DNA of 7,502 nt from Spirochaetales bacterium (GTDB taxonomy: Bacteria > Spirochaetota > Spirochaetia > DTKZ01), in assembly GCA_031274005.1 (NCBI GenBank), contig JAISQU010000102.1, positions 1-7,502 of the forward strand. The letters are read 5' to 3'. The stretch's first letter is position 1. Each line of letters begins with the position of its first letter. Below, one piece after another: positions 6,717 to 7,502 of this stretch. The notes under the pieces are model-generated. The model saw nothing but the letters and a program-made list of their open reading frames with translations. It made no database searches and was not told the origin of the DNA. The position numbers were made by a program, and so were the translations under genes.

Positions 6717-6800
6717 GGCGCACCCCCGCTGCGCGGGGCCGGGCTTTCCGCTTCAATCTTTTGGCTGTGCCAAAAGGATTTACGCTGCAATCCCTGGCGC
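6717..6800 (-). repeat. Structured intergenic repeat, copy B (inverted relative to C)
   Basis: Read on the minus strand from 6800 it begins GCGCCAGGGATTG, identical for 13 bases to the start of copy C, and ends with GAAAGCCCGG, a hairpin and GTGCGCC. It is built of two tandem half-units of consensus GATTGMAGCGKAAAKCC, each followed by a perfect hairpin: 6758-6765 with 6769-6776 (8 bp, loop ACA on the minus strand), and 6724-6729 with 6733-6738 (6 bp, loop GCA). The loops are the same as those of the two hairpins of copy C although the stems are unrelated in sequence. It lies just upstream of the PilZ gene promoter. No protein is encoded and the function is unknown. Confidence 0.72.
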
Positions 6801-6857
6801 GGCCCAGGGGCTTCCGGTGATTTTGCACGGAAAAAAATTGGTGCACCCGTCCGTGGG
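6801..6857. other. Spacer between inverted repeats B and C
   Basis: This 57-bp segment is flanked by the 13-bp perfect inverted termini of B and C (6788-6800 and 6858-6870). It contains CACGG (6826-6830) complementary to CCGTG (6851-6855), an A7 run (6831-6837) and a self-complementary GTGCAC (6841-6846). No gene or recognisable protein-binding site is seen. Confidence 0.4.
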
Positions 6858-6949
6858 GCGCCAGGGATTGGAGGGGCGCGAAGCGGCCCGCGCACAGCGC
6901 GGGCGGAACCCCCGGAAAGCCCGGTCCCGGCCGCAGGCCGGGAGGCGCC
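6857..6949 (+). repeat. Structured intergenic repeat, copy C (most regular copy)
   Basis: Bounded by GGCGCC at both ends (6857-6862 and 6944-6949). Between them, in order: GGGATTG; GGGG (6872-6875, 3' of a GA); an unpaired CGCGAAGCG-type block; an 8-bp perfect hairpin (6886-6893 with 6897-6904, loop ACA); GGAA; a C run at 6909-6913 that can pair with the G run; GGAAAG; CCC that can pair with the initial GGG; and a second 8-bp perfect hairpin (6925-6932 with 6936-6943, loop GCA). The whole can fold as a compact branched structure closed by its own ends. No T tract follows the last hairpin, so it does not look like an intrinsic terminator. Confidence 0.75.
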
Positions 6950-7011
6950 AAACTTCTTACTCTATATATCTTCCCTCTGTTCACTATTCACTGTTCTCTG
7001 CTTCGGCCCGC

Positions 7012-7040
7012 TTGATTTTGCCCACCCTCCCCGGTATGCT
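7012..7040 (+). promoter_or_regulatory. Possible promoter of rarA, compatible with a leaderless mRNA
   Basis: TTGATT (7012-7017) and TATGCT (7035-7040) are separated by exactly 17 bp, each matching consensus at four of six positions. The expected start point is at 7047-7048, the A of the ATG chosen for rarA. The rest of 6950-7047 is pyrimidine-rich with a short TTCACT-like near-repeat (6980-6998) and shows no Shine-Dalgarno sequence. Confidence 0.38.
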
Positions 7041-7047
7041 TTCTCCC

Positions 7048-7502
7048 ATGCCGGCTAAAAACCATTCCCCGGAGGAGGACAGCCTTTTTTCTTCCGCCCG
7101 CGACGCTTCCCGCGAACCTCTGGCCGCGAGGATGAGGCCCCAAACCATTGATGACTTTGTGGGGCAGGATCATATTCTGGGCGAGGGGCGGCTTCTGCGG
7201 CGGGCGATTCAGGCGGACCGCCTGTCGTCGCTTATTTTCGCGGGGCCGCCGGGTACGGGAAAGACAACCCTGGCGCGGGTTATTGCCAACACGACGGCTG
7301 CCAGCTTTATGTCTGTTAACGCGGTTCTTTCCGGCGTTAAAGAAATACGCGATGCCGTGGAAAAGGCGAAGACCGACCGCGATCTGTATGACCGGCGGAC
7401 TATTCTTTTTGTTGACGAGGTTCACCGCTGGAACAAGGCCCAGCAGGACGCGCTTCTGCCCTGGGTTGAAAACGGCACGATAATCCTTATCGGCGCGACA
7501 AC
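7048..7502 (+). CDS. rarA: Replication-associated recombination protein A, AAA+ ATPase (N-terminal part, cut by window end)
   Basis: RarA (MgsA/Mgs1/WRNIP1 family) is a cytoplasmic clamp-loader-like AAA+ ATPase that acts at stalled replication forks. The frame is open to the window end, giving 151 complete codons. A polar N-terminus containing EEDSLF precedes PLAARMRPQTIDDFVGQDHILG (starts at residue 25), the usual RarA entry motif. Walker A GPPGTGKTT is at 66-74 and Walker B ILFVDE at 119-124. The following HRWNKAQQDALLPWVENGT (126-144) is the family signature, normally HRF, which separates RarA from RuvB and DnaX; sensor 1 GATT is just reached. The oligomerisation and C-terminal domains lie outside. 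The start is uncertain: ATG at 7048 fits a promoter-derived leaderless start, while an in-frame ATG at 7036 would add four residues. Neither has a ribosome site. It is transcribed divergently from the PilZ gene across repeats B and C. Confidence 0.93.
   Translation, partial: MPAKNHSPEEDSLFSSARDASREPLAARMRPQTIDDFVGQDHILGEGRLLRRAIQADRLSSLIFAGPPGTGKTTLARVIANTTAASFMSVNAVLSGVKEIRDAVEKAKTDRDLYDRRTILFVDEVHRWNKAQQDALLPWVENGTIILIGAT

Noticed and set aside
6702..7058. Reading frames across repeats B and C on either strand
   Set aside because: They read through palindromic repeats; the structure is nucleic-acid level and the proteins are low-complexity.

Overview
This window most likely comes from a GC-rich bacterial chromosome, probably a spirochaete close to the termite-gut treponemes. 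That placement is inferred from the overall look of the Pta, DapB and RsmA proteins, the membrane-anchored PilZ protein and the style of the intergenic repeats; no single marker proves it. There is no rRNA, tRNA, CRISPR array, transposase or prophage gene. Seven protein genes are supported, one of them cut by the right edge.

Layout. Positions 1-154 hold a structured intergenic repeat (copy A), followed by a promoter-like region. Genes pta, dapB and dapA (270-2979) run on the plus strand with short gaps (46 and 3 bp) and good ribosome binding sites, so they look like one operon: phosphate acetyltransferase plus the two consecutive enzymes that enter the diaminopimelate/lysine branch. dapA meets rsmA (ksgA) tail to tail with interlocked stop codons. 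On the minus strand, read from right to left, lie a membrane-anchored PilZ (c-di-GMP receptor-like) gene, a short ComEC-type DNA-uptake channel gene and rsmA (6650 down to 2976). Divergent from the PilZ gene, rarA begins at about 7048 and runs off the window.

The non-coding DNA is the least ordinary part. Three copies of one repeat family are present: A at 1-154, B at 6717-6800 (inverted) and C at 6857-6949. They share conserved single-stranded-looking blocks (GGGATTG, GAAAGCCCGG, terminal GCGCC), while their hairpin stems differ completely in sequence yet stay perfectly paired, often with the same 3-nt loop. B and C face each other in the PilZ/rarA intergenic region, an arrangement like paired REP elements. 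A canonical G-quadruplex motif fills the gap between comEC and rsmA. The PilZ gene and rarA lack Shine-Dalgarno sequences and have promoter-like -10 hexamers placed so that transcription would start at or next to the ATG, suggesting leaderless mRNAs. The genes themselves are mostly well-known families; the repeat family is the best candidate here for something not yet described.
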